64,000 bases of DNA from Sorangium cellulosum (GTDB lineage: Bacteria; Myxococcota_A; Polyangia; Polyangiales; Polyangiaceae): positions 6,650,501-6,714,500 of the forward strand of contig NZ_CP012670.1 in the NCBI RefSeq assembly GCF_004135735.1, given 5' to 3'. A model generated the notes under the pieces. That model did no database searches and was not told where the DNA came from. It saw only the letters and a list, made by a program, of their open reading frames with translations. Positions 18,876-27,901 of the stretch are shown piece by piece (positions within the stretch are counted from its first letter, which is position 1; every line of letters begins with the position of its first letter). The position numbers and the translations under genes were made by a program.

Positions 18876-19778
18876 TCAGAGCGGGCGGTCCCTCGCCGCC
18901 GCCTCCAGCCACGCGGCGCACGCGGCGTCGTCGGCGGGCGGCGCCTCGCCCTTCAGCAGGTACCACGCCTCGCGGTGCAGCGCGCGGCCGCCGGGCTCCA
19001 CGCGCTGCAGGGGCCCGAGCGACTCCACCTCGAGCATGTCCTGGTTCGTGAACGTCTCGAAGTTGCACCCCATGTCCGGGTACGTGGCCCCCTCGACGAA
19101 CGGGAACCGCTTCAGGAACACGTTGCCGTGGTTCGCGTGCGCCGCGATCCCCTGGCTCACGAGCATGCCCACCTTCTGCGGGCCCTGGCCGGCCACCTGC
19201 CGCAGGCGAACCACGCGCTTGCCGAAGGTCCATCGGGGATCGCTCATGTCGGTGTACGGCCAGAGCACGAGCGGCCGCGCGGGCAGGACGCGCTCGGGGT
19301 GAGGGAAGAACGGCGCGTGCGGGAAGATGCACTCGCCGCCCCCGGCCATCACGGAGAGGGCCCACGGCGTGAACTCGACCGCAAACGCGCCCTGGTTCTC
19401 GATCGCGTGGTCGAGGACGAACCTGCCGGCCGCGACGTCCGCCGTGACGCGGAGCTCTTTCTGCATTCCGTTCCTGTCCGGCGGAGGGCGGAAGACGTGG
19501 GTGTCCCCTTCCTGCCTGTGCTCCACCGGGTCGTTGTCGGGCTGCAGGGTCCTGCGCTCGTCCTCCGGGCCGATCCAGAGCCGGTGGCCGCCATAGAACC
19601 GGTAGTCGGTCCCGCCGGTCGCGCCGAGATCGCCGGGGATCTCGGCGAGCTCGTTCGGGCCGCCGATGACCCCGTACCGGAGGATCCGCGGGCCGACGTC
19701 GAGCGTGACGATGAGCTCCGTGTCGCCGCAGACGAGCCGGGCGGCGTGCTGCCAACCACCGTAGGGGATGATCTCCAT
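18876..19778 (-). CDS. Galactose mutarotase-like fold protein, DUF4380-type, function unknown
   Basis: 300-residue cytoplasmic protein, no signal peptide. It opens with MEIIPYGGWQHAARLVCGD and a GPRILRYGVIGGPNELAEIP segment, and has YRFYGGHRLWIGPED and GNVFLKRFPFVEGATYPDMGCNFETFTN. This is the pattern of the mutarotase-superfamily (beta-sandwich) proteins annotated DUF4380, whose substrates are unknown. Start placed at 19778 because the conserved region begins there; an upstream frame to 19817 is open. It lies 66 bases upstream of pgm on the same strand and might be co-transcribed with it, which would fit a carbohydrate role. Confidence 0.75.
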   Translation of the reverse strand: MEIIPYGGWQHAARLVCGDTELIVTLDVGPRILRYGVIGGPNELAEIPGDLGATGGTDYRFYGGHRLWIGPEDERRTLQPDNDPVEHRQEGDTHVFRPPPDRNGMQKELRVTADVAAGRFVLDHAIENQGAFAVEFTPWALSVMAGGGECIFPHAPFFPHPERVLPARPLVLWPYTDMSDPRWTFGKRVVRLRQVAGQGPQKVGMLVSQGIAAHANHGNVFLKRFPFVEGATYPDMGCNFETFTNQDMLEVESLGPLQRVEPGGRALHREAWYLLKGEAPPADDAACAAWLEAAARDRPL

Positions 19779-19922
19779 GACCGCGGTCTCGTAGCGCAGA
19801 ACCGGAGCGGGGTTCAACCCCGACCATCACCCCGCCGCGTGCAGCCGGTCACACCGCGCCGTCATCGAAGTTACGGCGAGGTGTGACGCGATTGCCAACA
19901 GGCGATGCGGACAATCGCGCGC

Positions 19923-21077
19923 ATGAAACGTCGCGACCTCTTGCGCACCTCCGCCGCCACGGCGGCCTTCGCCCTCGGCTCACGGTTCTGGCGGCACGCC
20001 TTTGCCGCGCCCGCCCGCCCCGGGACGAGCCCGTACGGCCCCCTCGCCGCCACGCCCGACGGCAACTGGCTGCGGCTGCCCGCCGGCTTCACCTCGCGCG
20101 TGATCGCGATGACGGGGGTGCCGGTCGCCGGGACCTCGCACATCTGGCATGTGGCCCCGGACGGCGGGGCTTGCTTTCCGCTCGCCGACGGGGGCTGGGC
20201 CTATACCTCGAACAGCGAAGTGCCGTTGATCGGCGGCGCCGCCGTGGTGCGATTCGACGCCGGAGGGCGCGTGACCGGCGCGGACACGATCCTGAGCGGC
20301 ACGACCTCGAACTGCGCGGGCGGCCCGACCCCGTGGGGAACATGGCTGTCGTGCGAGGAATGGGACGGAGGCAACGTGTTCGAGTGCTACCTCGACGGAC
20401 GGCCGGCGGAGCGGCGCTCCGACCTCGGGACGTTCGCGCACGAGGCCGTCGCCGTGGATCCCGACGAGCGCCGCCTGTACCTGACGGAGGATCGCCCGAA
20501 CGGCAGGTTCTACCGCTTCACCCCGGATCGCTATCCGTCCCTGGCCAGCGGGCGCCTCGAGGCGGCGCGCGTCAGCTTCGGCGCGGACCGGATGAGCGGC
20601 ACGGTCACCTGGACGCGCGTCGAGAAGTGGCTCCCGGCGGCGCTCAACCCCTTCACGTCCGGGCGCACCACGGCCTTCGACGGCGGCGAGGGCTGCTGGT
20701 ACGACGATGGAGTCGTGTACTTCACGACGAAGGGGGACAACCGGGTCTGGGCCTACACGCCGGCGAGCTCCAGCATCGAGTGCATCTACGCCGCCGATCT
20801 CTCCCCGGAGTCCCCGCTGCGCGGCGTCGACAACCTCGTCGTCTCGCGCTCCGGCGACCTCTTCGTGGCCGAGGACGGCGACGACATGCAGATCTGCCTC
20901 ATCACGCCGGACCGCGTCGTCGCCCCGTTCCTGAAGCTCGACGGGCACGCCGGCTCGGAGATCACCGGCCCGGCGTTCAACCCCGCCGGCGACCGGCTCT
21001 ACTTCAGCTCGCAGCGCGGGCTGGACGGGATCGGGATCGGCGTCACCTTCGAGGTGAGCGGCCCGTTCCGGCGCTGA
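19923..21077 (+). CDS. Tat-exported PhoX/DUF839-like phosphatase-family protein
   Basis: 384-residue exported protein. The N-terminus MKRRDLLRTSAATAAFALG is a twin-arginine signal, so it is folded before export. Family features of DUF839/PhoX: GGPTPWGTWLSCEE, FAHEAVAVDPDERRLYLTED followed by GRFYRFTP, and the later GVDNLVVSRSGDLFVAEDG and FNPAGDRLYFSSQRG. PhoX enzymes are calcium- and iron-dependent periplasmic alkaline phosphatases; whether all metal ligands are kept here was not checked residue by residue. The start at 19923 was chosen over an upstream ATG at 19905 because it gives the standard Tat signal. Divergent from the mutarotase-like gene. Confidence 0.85.
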   Translation: MKRRDLLRTSAATAAFALGSRFWRHAFAAPARPGTSPYGPLAATPDGNWLRLPAGFTSRVIAMTGVPVAGTSHIWHVAPDGGACFPLADGGWAYTSNSEVPLIGGAAVVRFDAGGRVTGADTILSGTTSNCAGGPTPWGTWLSCEEWDGGNVFECYLDGRPAERRSDLGTFAHEAVAVDPDERRLYLTEDRPNGRFYRFTPDRYPSLASGRLEAARVSFGADRMSGTVTWTRVEKWLPAALNPFTSGRTTAFDGGEGCWYDDGVVYFTTKGDNRVWAYTPASSSIECIYAADLSPESPLRGVDNLVVSRSGDLFVAEDGDDMQICLITPDRVVAPFLKLDGHAGSEITGPAFNPAGDRLYFSSQRGLDGIGIGVTFEVSGPFRR

Positions 21078-21091
21078 CGGCCGCCCTCGCC

Positions 21092-22312
21092 TCACGCGCG
21101 GGTGCCGACGAAGCGCTCCGGGGGCGCGAAGTCGGCCGGGTGTCCGCCGAGGCCGAGCGCGATGGTGCGCTGCCAGTGGCGGTCGCCGAGGGCGAACGCG
21201 AGGTCCTGCAGCGAGGGGATCGCGTGCGCGCGGCTCGACGCGGCGGCGACCGCGCGGACCAGCGGGACCGTGAGGCGCGAGCGCGGCCGGGGCACCCCGA
21301 GCTGGTCGGCGAGCGCCTCGCCCAGCACGGCGCGCGAGATGCTGGCGAACACGGAGGCGACCTGCTCGGCGCGCCGGCGCTCGCGCTCGGTCCGCGCGCC
21401 GCGGACGGCGTGGTGGAGGAGCGCGTCCACGAGCGCGCGCGAGTCGTCGTCCGGCGCGCCCTGCGTGGCGAAGATCATCTCGGCCAGGCGCCGGGCCTCG
21501 GCGTAGGACCCGGGGATCAGCTCGGGCTCGACGCCGATGACGTACGCGACGTAGCGCCAGAGGTGGATGAGCTCCTCTCTCTGGGCGGGCGCGACGCGGT
21601 AACCGAGCTTGTCCAGGCCGTCGAGCACCGCGACCGAGAAGAGCAGCGCCGTCGCGACCATGTCGTGCTGGTTGATCGGCTCGCCCCAGAGCGCGGTCTG
21701 CCAGCGGCCGCTCGCGCGGACGAGCCGCCGCACCTGGGCGTGCATGACGCGCACCTTCACGGTGATCGCGAACCCCTCGCCGGAGCGGCGCATGCCGCCC
21801 GGCTGGCTCACGGCGTGGACGAACCGGCCTGTCTCGGCGAGGCGACGCGCGGCCTGCTCGCGGAGCCTGCCCGAGAGGACGAGCGGCTTGTTGCCGCCGG
21901 GCGAGGCGTACCCGAGGATGAGCGACTGCATCGCGAGCACGATCCTGCCGAGCACGCCGGTCCGCAGGAACATCGTCCCGCCGCGGCGCACCGCCTCCCA
22001 GTCCACCCAGAGCGGCACGTGGTCGACCGCCGCGAAGAGCGCGCGCACCTCGGCGGGCGCGTCGGGCGCGGCGTCGATCCCGCGGGCGAGGGCGTCCTCC
22101 AGGAGGCGGAACCCCTGGCCTCGGGGCATCGTGGCGCACGCGTCCACGACGGCATCGGCGAGCGGATCGACGCGGAGGAGGAAGGGCGCGAGGCGATCGA
22201 GCTGGTCTCCGAAGCGGCCGCGCGCGGCCGCCGTGTCCTGGAAGCGCGCAGGGATCAGCGCGTCTCCCGTGCGGTGATGTCGCTCCCTCTTCACACAGCC
22301 GGGCTCGTGCAA
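21092..22312 (-). CDS. DUF2236 / MpaB-type oxygenase family protein
   Basis: 406-residue protein of the DUF2236 family, which includes fungal MpaB and bacterial latex-clearing-type heme oxygenases. Recognisable are the helix AVDHVPLWVDWEAVRRGG, the GRFVHAVSQPGGM segment, VRVMHAQVRRLV with a His in the expected heme-ligand region, WGEPINQHDMVATALLFS and GLDKLGYRV. The C-terminus ends in GGHPADFAPPERFV. No signal peptide was seen. The substrate is unknown. It converges with the PhoX-like gene (14-base gap) and follows the STAS gene on the same strand after 81 bases. Confidence 0.8.
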   Translation of the reverse strand: MHEPGCVKRERHHRTGDALIPARFQDTAAARGRFGDQLDRLAPFLLRVDPLADAVVDACATMPRGQGFRLLEDALARGIDAAPDAPAEVRALFAAVDHVPLWVDWEAVRRGGTMFLRTGVLGRIVLAMQSLILGYASPGGNKPLVLSGRLREQAARRLAETGRFVHAVSQPGGMRRSGEGFAITVKVRVMHAQVRRLVRASGRWQTALWGEPINQHDMVATALLFSVAVLDGLDKLGYRVAPAQREELIHLWRYVAYVIGVEPELIPGSYAEARRLAEMIFATQGAPDDDSRALVDALLHHAVRGARTERERRRAEQVASVFASISRAVLGEALADQLGVPRPRSRLTVPLVRAVAAASSRAHAIPSLQDLAFALGDRHWQRTIALGLGGHPADFAPPERFVGTRA

Positions 22313-22393
22313 GGCCTGGACCGCTGACCCGACAGGCCACGAGAAGGCATGATCTTCACTCGGCTTCGACCGGGTCGTCCGCTGGCCTGGCCG

Positions 22394-23149
22394 TCACGAG
22401 CCCCTGCGGCGGAGAGCGCTGGATTCCCCTTCAAGACGGGAGACGGGCTCAAGACCGAAAGACCGAGAGAGATCGCGGGCCGTCGTCGGCGCGAGGCCGG
22501 TCGCCTTCCGCCGGGACAGGCAGAACCTGAGCCCCTCCCGGAGGCTGCGCATCGGATGCAGCTCGTCGAGCGAGACGCCGATCGTGACGAGCGTCTCCGC
22601 GACATGGCCGCCCAGCCCCGTGACGATGCAGCTCGCGCCGAGGAGCCGCACGGCCTGGGCCAGCTTGACGAGGTGCTGGGCGGTCATCGTGTCCACGACC
22701 GTCACGCCGGTCAGATCGAGGATCACCCACTCGACGTCGCTGTCGTCCGCCACGCGCGCGAGGAGCCGCTCGGTCACCTCGACGGCCCGCATCGAGTCGA
22801 GGAGCCCGACGAGCGGGAGCGTGAGGATGCCTTGCCAGACATCGATGATCGGCACCGAGAGCTCCCGGATCGCGACCTCCTGGCGCTGGATCGTCCGGAG
22901 CTGGGTCTCGAGCTCGCGCTTGGAGGCGGCGAGCTCGTCGAGCGCCTGCGCGCTCTTCTGCTTCGCCTCCGAGAGCTCCGACAGGAAGACGCGCAGCGCC
23001 TCCTCGATCACCCCGAAGGTGTCCTGCTCGACCGACTCGAGGTGCTTCAGGGCGAGCTCGATCTCTCCCGCGGAGGCCAGCGCGATCGCGTCGATGACAC
23101 GCTGCATCCGGAGCTCGTCGAGAGAGACCGCGTTCTCGAATTCGTGCAT
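22394..23149 (-). CDS. RsbR-like STAS-domain regulator
   Basis: 251-residue cytoplasmic protein. Residues ~1-100 are helical with a coiled coil (SEAKQKSAQALDELAASKREL). Residues ~105-215 are a STAS domain: PIIDVWQGILTLPLVGLLDS, WVILDLTGVTVVDTMTAQHLVKL (the Thr pair phosphorylated in RsbR/RsbS homologues), LLGASCIVTGLGGHVAETLV. This is the layout of RsbR co-antagonists that form stressosomes with RsbS and the RsbT kinase in Bacillus; neither partner is encoded nearby. The sensory N-terminus is not a globin or PAS domain that can be recognised by eye. Confidence 0.88.
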   Translation of the reverse strand: MHEFENAVSLDELRMQRVIDAIALASAGEIELALKHLESVEQDTFGVIEEALRVFLSELSEAKQKSAQALDELAASKRELETQLRTIQRQEVAIRELSVPIIDVWQGILTLPLVGLLDSMRAVEVTERLLARVADDSDVEWVILDLTGVTVVDTMTAQHLVKLAQAVRLLGASCIVTGLGGHVAETLVTIGVSLDELHPMRSLREGLRFCLSRRKATGLAPTTARDLSRSFGLEPVSRLEGESSALRRRGS

Positions 23150-23496
23150 GGGTTCCTGTGCGCACAGCGGGGTTGGACTGCGGGACGGCGCGACGCCCTT
23201 TCGCTCGGGGGAGGCGCGGCGTCCAGTTCACCGGCGAGATGACGATCGGAGCTGTTCGTGGCGCATGAGCTCACGCGCAGGGCGCTCCCTTACATTGCAC
23301 CTTGTTTTCCCGTTCGATGGAGGACCACCATGGCACTTGCGCTCGATCCAGACGAGATCAATAGCCGATCTCCGGCACGACGGGAAGGGAGCCACGCCCT
23401 CGCGCCCCGCGCCGGCTCCCCGGGGATCGCGCGATCTCGCGGCGCGCGCGAGTCCCACGGTCGAGCTCGCCGCGCCCCGACCGACCCCTGAGGCGG
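23150..23496. other. 347-base intergenic stretch, no gene
   Basis: Upstream region of the STAS gene and downstream of the GNAT gene, both on the minus strand. No convincing ORF, hairpin or promoter was recognised. Confidence 0.5.
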
Positions 23497-24051
23497 TTAC
23501 TCTCCTCCACCGGTCGCCGCGATCGGGCCGAGGGGCCTGACGAACGCGACGCGGTCCAGCCCCGGCCCGTCATAATCGCGCTTCACGGGTCGACCGTCGA
23601 CCTCGAAATCGCCGGGCTCGGCCCCGAACCCGAGCCGGTGGTGGAACGCATACGAGCCCGTGTTCATGGGCGACGTGATGGAGCGTACCGCCGTGCACCC
23701 GAGCGCCGCGGCGCGCGCGAAGAACCGCTCGTAGAGCGCGCGCCCGACGCCGCGCCCGCGCAGCTCGGGCCGGACGCCGACGAAGTGGATATAGGCGTCT
23801 TCAGGGTGGCTCTCGGAGCGGAACCCCACGAGGAAGGCGGCGATCTCGCCCTCTTGCTCGGCGATCTCGCTCAGGGGCCCGAAGTGCTGAAAGAACAGCC
23901 GCGGGAGCAGGAGCGAGCGCTCCAGCTGCCTTCGGGCGCGCACCTCGGGCGGCTCGTCGCCGAGCGCCCCCGCCCACCAGGACGAGAGGACGGACAGCAC
24001 GCGGCCGTGATCGGGCTCGACCACCGGACGAAATCTCATGGCATCAAGCAT
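23497..24051 (-). CDS. GNAT family N-acetyltransferase
   Basis: 184-residue acetyl-CoA-dependent acetyltransferase. Motif A, with the pyrophosphate-binding loop, is HFVGVRPELRGRGVGRALYER at about residues 88-108; motif B lies around SYAFHHRLGFG. An EQEGEIAAFLVG strand precedes it. The acceptor substrate cannot be predicted. MLDAMRF gives two possible starts four codons apart (24051 or 24039). It is upstream of and co-directional with the STAS gene, 56 bases after galK. Confidence 0.9.
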   Translation of the reverse strand: MLDAMRFRPVVEPDHGRVLSVLSSWWAGALGDEPPEVRARRQLERSLLLPRLFFQHFGPLSEIAEQEGEIAAFLVGFRSESHPEDAYIHFVGVRPELRGRGVGRALYERFFARAAALGCTAVRSITSPMNTGSYAFHHRLGFGAEPGDFEVDGRPVKRDYDGPGLDRVAFVRPLGPIAATGGGE

Positions 24052-24107
24052 CCATGTCTCCTAGCACGCCGCGGCGCGCCGCCCGCCGCGCAAACGCCCC
24101 TCTCCGC

Positions 24108-25229
24108 TCAAACGCCCCGCTCCGGGACGAGCACCCTCCCCCGCTGCCCGGCGGCGTCGTACTCGCGGCAAACGCTCTCCCCGATGGCCGCCGCCTGCCC
24201 GGACGCGACGAGCGCCACGCAGGCGCCGCCGAAGCCCGCGCCGGTGAGGCGCGCGCCGAACACGCCCGGCGTCGCCTGGAGCAGCGCGACCAGCGCGTCG
24301 AGCGCCGGCACGGACACCTCGTAGTCGTCGCGCAAGCTCGCGTGCGACGCGTTCATGCGCTCGCCGAACGCCCCCGCGGAGAGCCCCTCGGCCGCCTCGA
24401 GCACCCGCCGGTTCTCGGTGATCACGTGCCGCGCCCGCCGCGAGAGCGGCTCCGGCAGCGCCGCCGCGGCGGCCGGATCGGGCACGTCGCGCAGCGCGCG
24501 CGCGCCGAGCCGCCGCGCGGCCTCCTCGCACTCGGCCCGCCGCTCGTTGTAGCCGCTGCTCGCCAGCGTGCGCGCGACGCCGCTGTCGATGACGAGGATC
24601 TCCGCGCCCGCGGGGAGCGGCAAGAGCCGCCGCGCGAGCGTGCGCGTGTCGAGGAAGAGCAGGTGCCGGGCGTCCGCGAGGCTCGACGCCATCTGATCCA
24701 TGATACCGCAGTTCACCCCGGCGAACTCGATCTCCGCGCGCTGCCCGAGCTCGGCGATCCGCTCGTCCGAGAGCGCCACGCCGGTGAAAGACCGCAGCGC
24801 GCGCAGGGCCGCGACCTCCAGCGCCGCGCTGCTCGAGAGCCCTGCGCCCATGGGCACGCGGGAGCTCACGTGCACGCAGAGCGGCGGCACGGCGAACCCC
24901 TCGCGCTCGAAGAGGCGGATGCAGCCGAGGAGGTACCGCGCGAAGCCCGGCGGCGCCGGCTCGTCCGCGGCGCCGCCGGCGGAGAGGGTCGCGCGCTCGT
25001 CGAGATCGGCGGCGTAGAGGTGATGCCGCCCATCGGGGCTCGGCCCCAGCGCCACGGTCGTGCGCTGCGGTATCGCGGTGGGCATGACGAATCCATCGTT
25101 GTAATCGGTGTGCTCGCCGAGCAGGTTCACGCGCCCGGGGGCGCTCTCCCGGACCGCGGGCGCCGCCCCGAAGACGGCCTCGTACGCGCGCGCCCCCCCT
25201 GCCCCGCCCTCCGCCGCCCCGCCGCTCAT
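24108..25229 (-). CDS. galK: Galactokinase
   Basis: 373-residue GHMP kinase phosphorylating galactose at C1 (E. coli GalK is 382). Signature PGRVNLLGEHTDYNDGFVMP carries the galactose-binding Glu/Asp; the GHMP ATP loop is PMGAGLSSSAALEV; motif 3 is LTGAGFGGACVAL. The catalytic base Asp lies in NCGIMDQMASS. The ATG at 25229 overlaps the galT stop in ATGA, so the two are translationally coupled and galK is second in the operon. galE was not found in the window. Confidence 0.97.
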   Translation of the reverse strand: MSGGAAEGGAGGARAYEAVFGAAPAVRESAPGRVNLLGEHTDYNDGFVMPTAIPQRTTVALGPSPDGRHHLYAADLDERATLSAGGAADEPAPPGFARYLLGCIRLFEREGFAVPPLCVHVSSRVPMGAGLSSSAALEVAALRALRSFTGVALSDERIAELGQRAEIEFAGVNCGIMDQMASSLADARHLLFLDTRTLARRLLPLPAGAEILVIDSGVARTLASSGYNERRAECEEAARRLGARALRDVPDPAAAAALPEPLSRRARHVITENRRVLEAAEGLSAGAFGERMNASHASLRDDYEVSVPALDALVALLQATPGVFGARLTGAGFGGACVALVASGQAAAIGESVCREYDAAGQRGRVLVPERGV

Positions 25230-26356
25230 CGCGCCGCCTCCTCGGCCGACAGGTCGACCGGCACGGCCGCGAGCTCGCGCGCCTTGTCCTCCGGCAGCAC
25301 ATCCATCGCGAACATCCCGGCGCCGAGCTCGGTGCCGGCGAGGTACTTGAGCTTGTCGGGCGTCCGGTACGGCGGCCAGAGCTCCGCGTGCAGGTGCGCC
25401 TCCGGGTGAGGCGCGCCGTCGGTCGGCGCCTGATACCAGACCTGGAGATAGGGGAGCTTGCGCCCCCACAGCCCATCGTATTTCAGGACCGTCGTCTTGA
25501 GCGCCCGCGCGAGATCCGCGCGCTGCTCGGGCGCGAGATCGCAGAAGGTGGCCACGGGCCTCCTCGGCGCGACCCACGCCTCGTACGGGTAGCGGGCCCA
25601 GGCGGGCACGAAGGCCACAGCGTGGTCGCCCTGATAGAGCGTCCGCGCGCCGTCCTCGATCTCCTCCCGGATGAGGTCCTCCAGGAGCCCCCGCCCGTGC
25701 TCCTTCCAGAACGCCTCTTGCTGCGCCAGCATGCGCGCGGGGATCGGGGGCACGAACGGATAGGCATAGATCTGCCCGTGCGGGTGGTGCAGCGTGACGC
25801 CGACCTCGACGCCGCGGTTCTCGAAGGGCATCACATAATCGATGTGCGGCAGGCCGCCGATCTCGCGGGTGCGGTCCGCCCAGACCTCCAGGAGGAGCTC
25901 GATCTGCGAGAGCGGGAGCGCGCCCAGCGAGGCGTCCGCGTCCTGCGTGAACACCACGACCTCGCAGACCCCGGTGGCCGGGGCCGTCTCGACCAGGCTC
26001 GCGGGGGGATCGTGCGCCGTCGTCACCAGGGTGGGAAAGCGGTTGTCGAAGACCGCGATATCGTAGCGCCCGGCCGGGACCTCGGTCGGGAACGCCGGAT
26101 CTCGCGTGGGCCCGAGCGGGTTGTACTCCGGCGGCGGGAGGAAGGTCCGGCCTTGCCGGTGGCTCGCGTAGGCCACCCACTCTCCGCGCAGCGGGTGCCA
26201 GCGGAGGTGGGGATTGGCCTGGAGCGGCTCGCTGCTCGGGCTCGGGGCATCGAGGTCGCCCTCGATGGGCAGCCTGCTGTACACCGTCAGCTTGCGTCCG
26301 TCGGGCTTCTGCAGGGTCCTTGCGTACACCTCGGTCTCCTGTCGATGCCCGGGCAT
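25226..26356 (-). CDS. galT: Galactose-1-phosphate uridylyltransferase
   Basis: 376-residue HIT-superfamily enzyme exchanging UMP between UDP-glucose and galactose-1-phosphate. The catalytic histidine triad is in LHHPHGQIYAYPF; the N-terminal lobe shows HLRWHPLRGEWVAYASHRQ and the phosphate-binding FDNRFPTL, and the C-terminal lobe HLHAELWPPYRTPDKLKYLAGTELGAG. First gene of the galT-galK operon, with a 4-base overlap to galK. A large hairpin element separates it from the patatin gene upstream on the same strand. Confidence 0.97.
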   Translation of the reverse strand: MPGHRQETEVYARTLQKPDGRKLTVYSRLPIEGDLDAPSPSSEPLQANPHLRWHPLRGEWVAYASHRQGRTFLPPPEYNPLGPTRDPAFPTEVPAGRYDIAVFDNRFPTLVTTAHDPPASLVETAPATGVCEVVVFTQDADASLGALPLSQIELLLEVWADRTREIGGLPHIDYVMPFENRGVEVGVTLHHPHGQIYAYPFVPPIPARMLAQQEAFWKEHGRGLLEDLIREEIEDGARTLYQGDHAVAFVPAWARYPYEAWVAPRRPVATFCDLAPEQRADLARALKTTVLKYDGLWGRKLPYLQVWYQAPTDGAPHPEAHLHAELWPPYRTPDKLKYLAGTELGAGMFAMDVLPEDKARELAAVPVDLSAEEAAR

Positions 26357-26400
26357 GACAGCAAGAAGCGTGCGCCCCCGACGTCACCCCTCCGTCGAGG

Positions 26401-26500
26401 CCGCCCGCGCGGGGTGCTCCCCGGAGGGGCTGGAGTGCAGGCGGGCCACAAAAGGGGCCCGCCGGAACGCAAGCCCCGGAGGGGAGCACCCCACGCGCCC
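26401..26500. repeat. Large hairpin element, copy 2: same 58-nt core, different arms
   Basis: Perfect 12-bp arms at 26411-26422 and 26481-26492, extended by a further 4-bp G/C stem beyond a 2-nt bulge, enclose a 58-nt core at 26423-26480. The core matches copy 1 (in opposite orientation) at 55 of 58 positions. It lies between the patatin stop (26531) and the galT start (26356), both on the minus strand. Confidence 0.9.
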
Positions 26501-26530
26501 CTCCTCCCCCGCGCGGGCGAACGGGGCCGC

Positions 26531-27802
26531 TCAGCTCGCGCGATCCTCGAGGGCCCTCGACGCCAGCGCGGCGTCGAAGAACGCGCACAGCTCGTCGTGC
26601 CGCGCGCGCGCGTCGGCGCGGCCTACCTCGATGAGCCGGCCCGCGAACTCTCCGTCGAACAGGAGATAGGACAGGAAATCCGCCTCGCGCCGCTCGTCCC
26701 CCTCCGCGAGGCGCCGCATCACCCGGCCGAGCACGCTGGTCGTGCGGGCGCGGAACGCCGGGGATCGCACGAACTCCGCCGACAGCCCGCCGATGTCCTC
26801 GGACGCGCGGATGAGCAGCGACCGGAGCGGCCGGAGCGTGCGCCCCGGCGGGAGCGCCTCGTTCAGCTCGCCGAGGAAGCCCTCGCCGTAACGGCGCTTC
26901 CCCGCCTCGAGGATGCTGTTGATGCTCTCGAGGCGCGCGATGTCGTTGTCGATCCGGTCGAGCATCAGCGCGTTCAGCGCCTTTCCGAGCACGAAGAGCG
27001 GCCCCGGGAAGCTCGGCGCCTCGCGCTCGGCCGCGCGCGACGCGGGCTCGATGTAGCGCGGGTTGACGACGATCACGCCGTCGGCCCCGAGCCGCCGCGC
27101 CGGCGACAGCGGGACGTTCTGGCGCAGCCCGCCGTCGCAGTAGAGCTCGCCATCGATGCTGACCGGCCGGAACAGGATGGGGACCGCGGACGAGGCGAGC
27201 GCGTGGTGGGCGCGGAGCGCGGCGGCGCGCGGGGCGATCGTCGGGTCGTGGCTCCAGGGCGGCAGGCCGGGATCGCGGCGGTGGACGAAGACGACCGTGC
27301 GGCCGCTCTTGACCAGCGTCGTCGACACGGTCACCGCCGACAGGAGCCCTCGGGCGAGGTGCTCGTCGATGCGCTCGAAGGGGACGGCGTCCTCGATCTG
27401 CCGCTCGAGGCCGGACGTGTCGAGCAGCGCGGGGTGGCGGCCGCTCGAGGGCGGGCTCCCGCCGGCGCCGCGGAGCAGGTCGTGCCCGACCGCGAGCACG
27501 CCGCGCACGTCGAGCCGCACGAGGTCGTCGATGCGCAGGCGCGTCCACACGTCGGCGAGCCGGCGGGCGCGGCTCCGCGGCTCGTCCGCGAACGCCGCGA
27601 GCCCGCAGACGTTGATGGCGCCGACCGAGGTGCCGCACAGGATATCGAGCGGGACGTCGCGGCCGAGATCGCGGGCGACCTCCTCGAGGATGTGCTGCAC
27701 GACGCCGACCTCGTACGCGCCGCGGGCCGCGCCGCCGGCGAGCACGAGCGCGATCTTGGGAGAGCGGCCATTCCGGGTCGAGGCGGGCGAAAGGTTGGCC
27801 AT
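26531..27802 (-). CDS. Patatin-like phospholipase
   Basis: 423-residue serine acyl hydrolase. The oxyanion loop is GGAARGAYEVG; the nucleophile Ser59 is in GTSVGAINV; the catalytic Asp of the dyad is in YCDGGLRQN. About 150 further residues follow, which are mostly helical. No signal peptide is visible, so it is probably cytoplasmic or peripheral. The start at 27802 (MANLSPAST) was chosen because the upstream frame is an Arg/Ala-rich extension lacking family similarity. It is divergent from plsY with 99 bases between, which puts two lipid-related genes on a shared control region. Confidence 0.92.
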   Translation of the reverse strand: MANLSPASTRNGRSPKIALVLAGGAARGAYEVGVVQHILEEVARDLGRDVPLDILCGTSVGAINVCGLAAFADEPRSRARRLADVWTRLRIDDLVRLDVRGVLAVGHDLLRGAGGSPPSSGRHPALLDTSGLERQIEDAVPFERIDEHLARGLLSAVTVSTTLVKSGRTVVFVHRRDPGLPPWSHDPTIAPRAAALRAHHALASSAVPILFRPVSIDGELYCDGGLRQNVPLSPARRLGADGVIVVNPRYIEPASRAAEREAPSFPGPLFVLGKALNALMLDRIDNDIARLESINSILEAGKRRYGEGFLGELNEALPPGRTLRPLRSLLIRASEDIGGLSAEFVRSPAFRARTTSVLGRVMRRLAEGDERREADFLSYLLFDGEFAGRLIEVGRADARARHDELCAFFDAALASRALEDRAS

Positions 27803-27901
27803 GCTCGCAGAGTACCATGGTCGCGCTCGCCGGAGCGGCCCTGAAGCGCGCGCGCGCGCGCCGCGTGCTACATCCACCGCGCGCGGGAATGGAGGCGTCC
27901 G

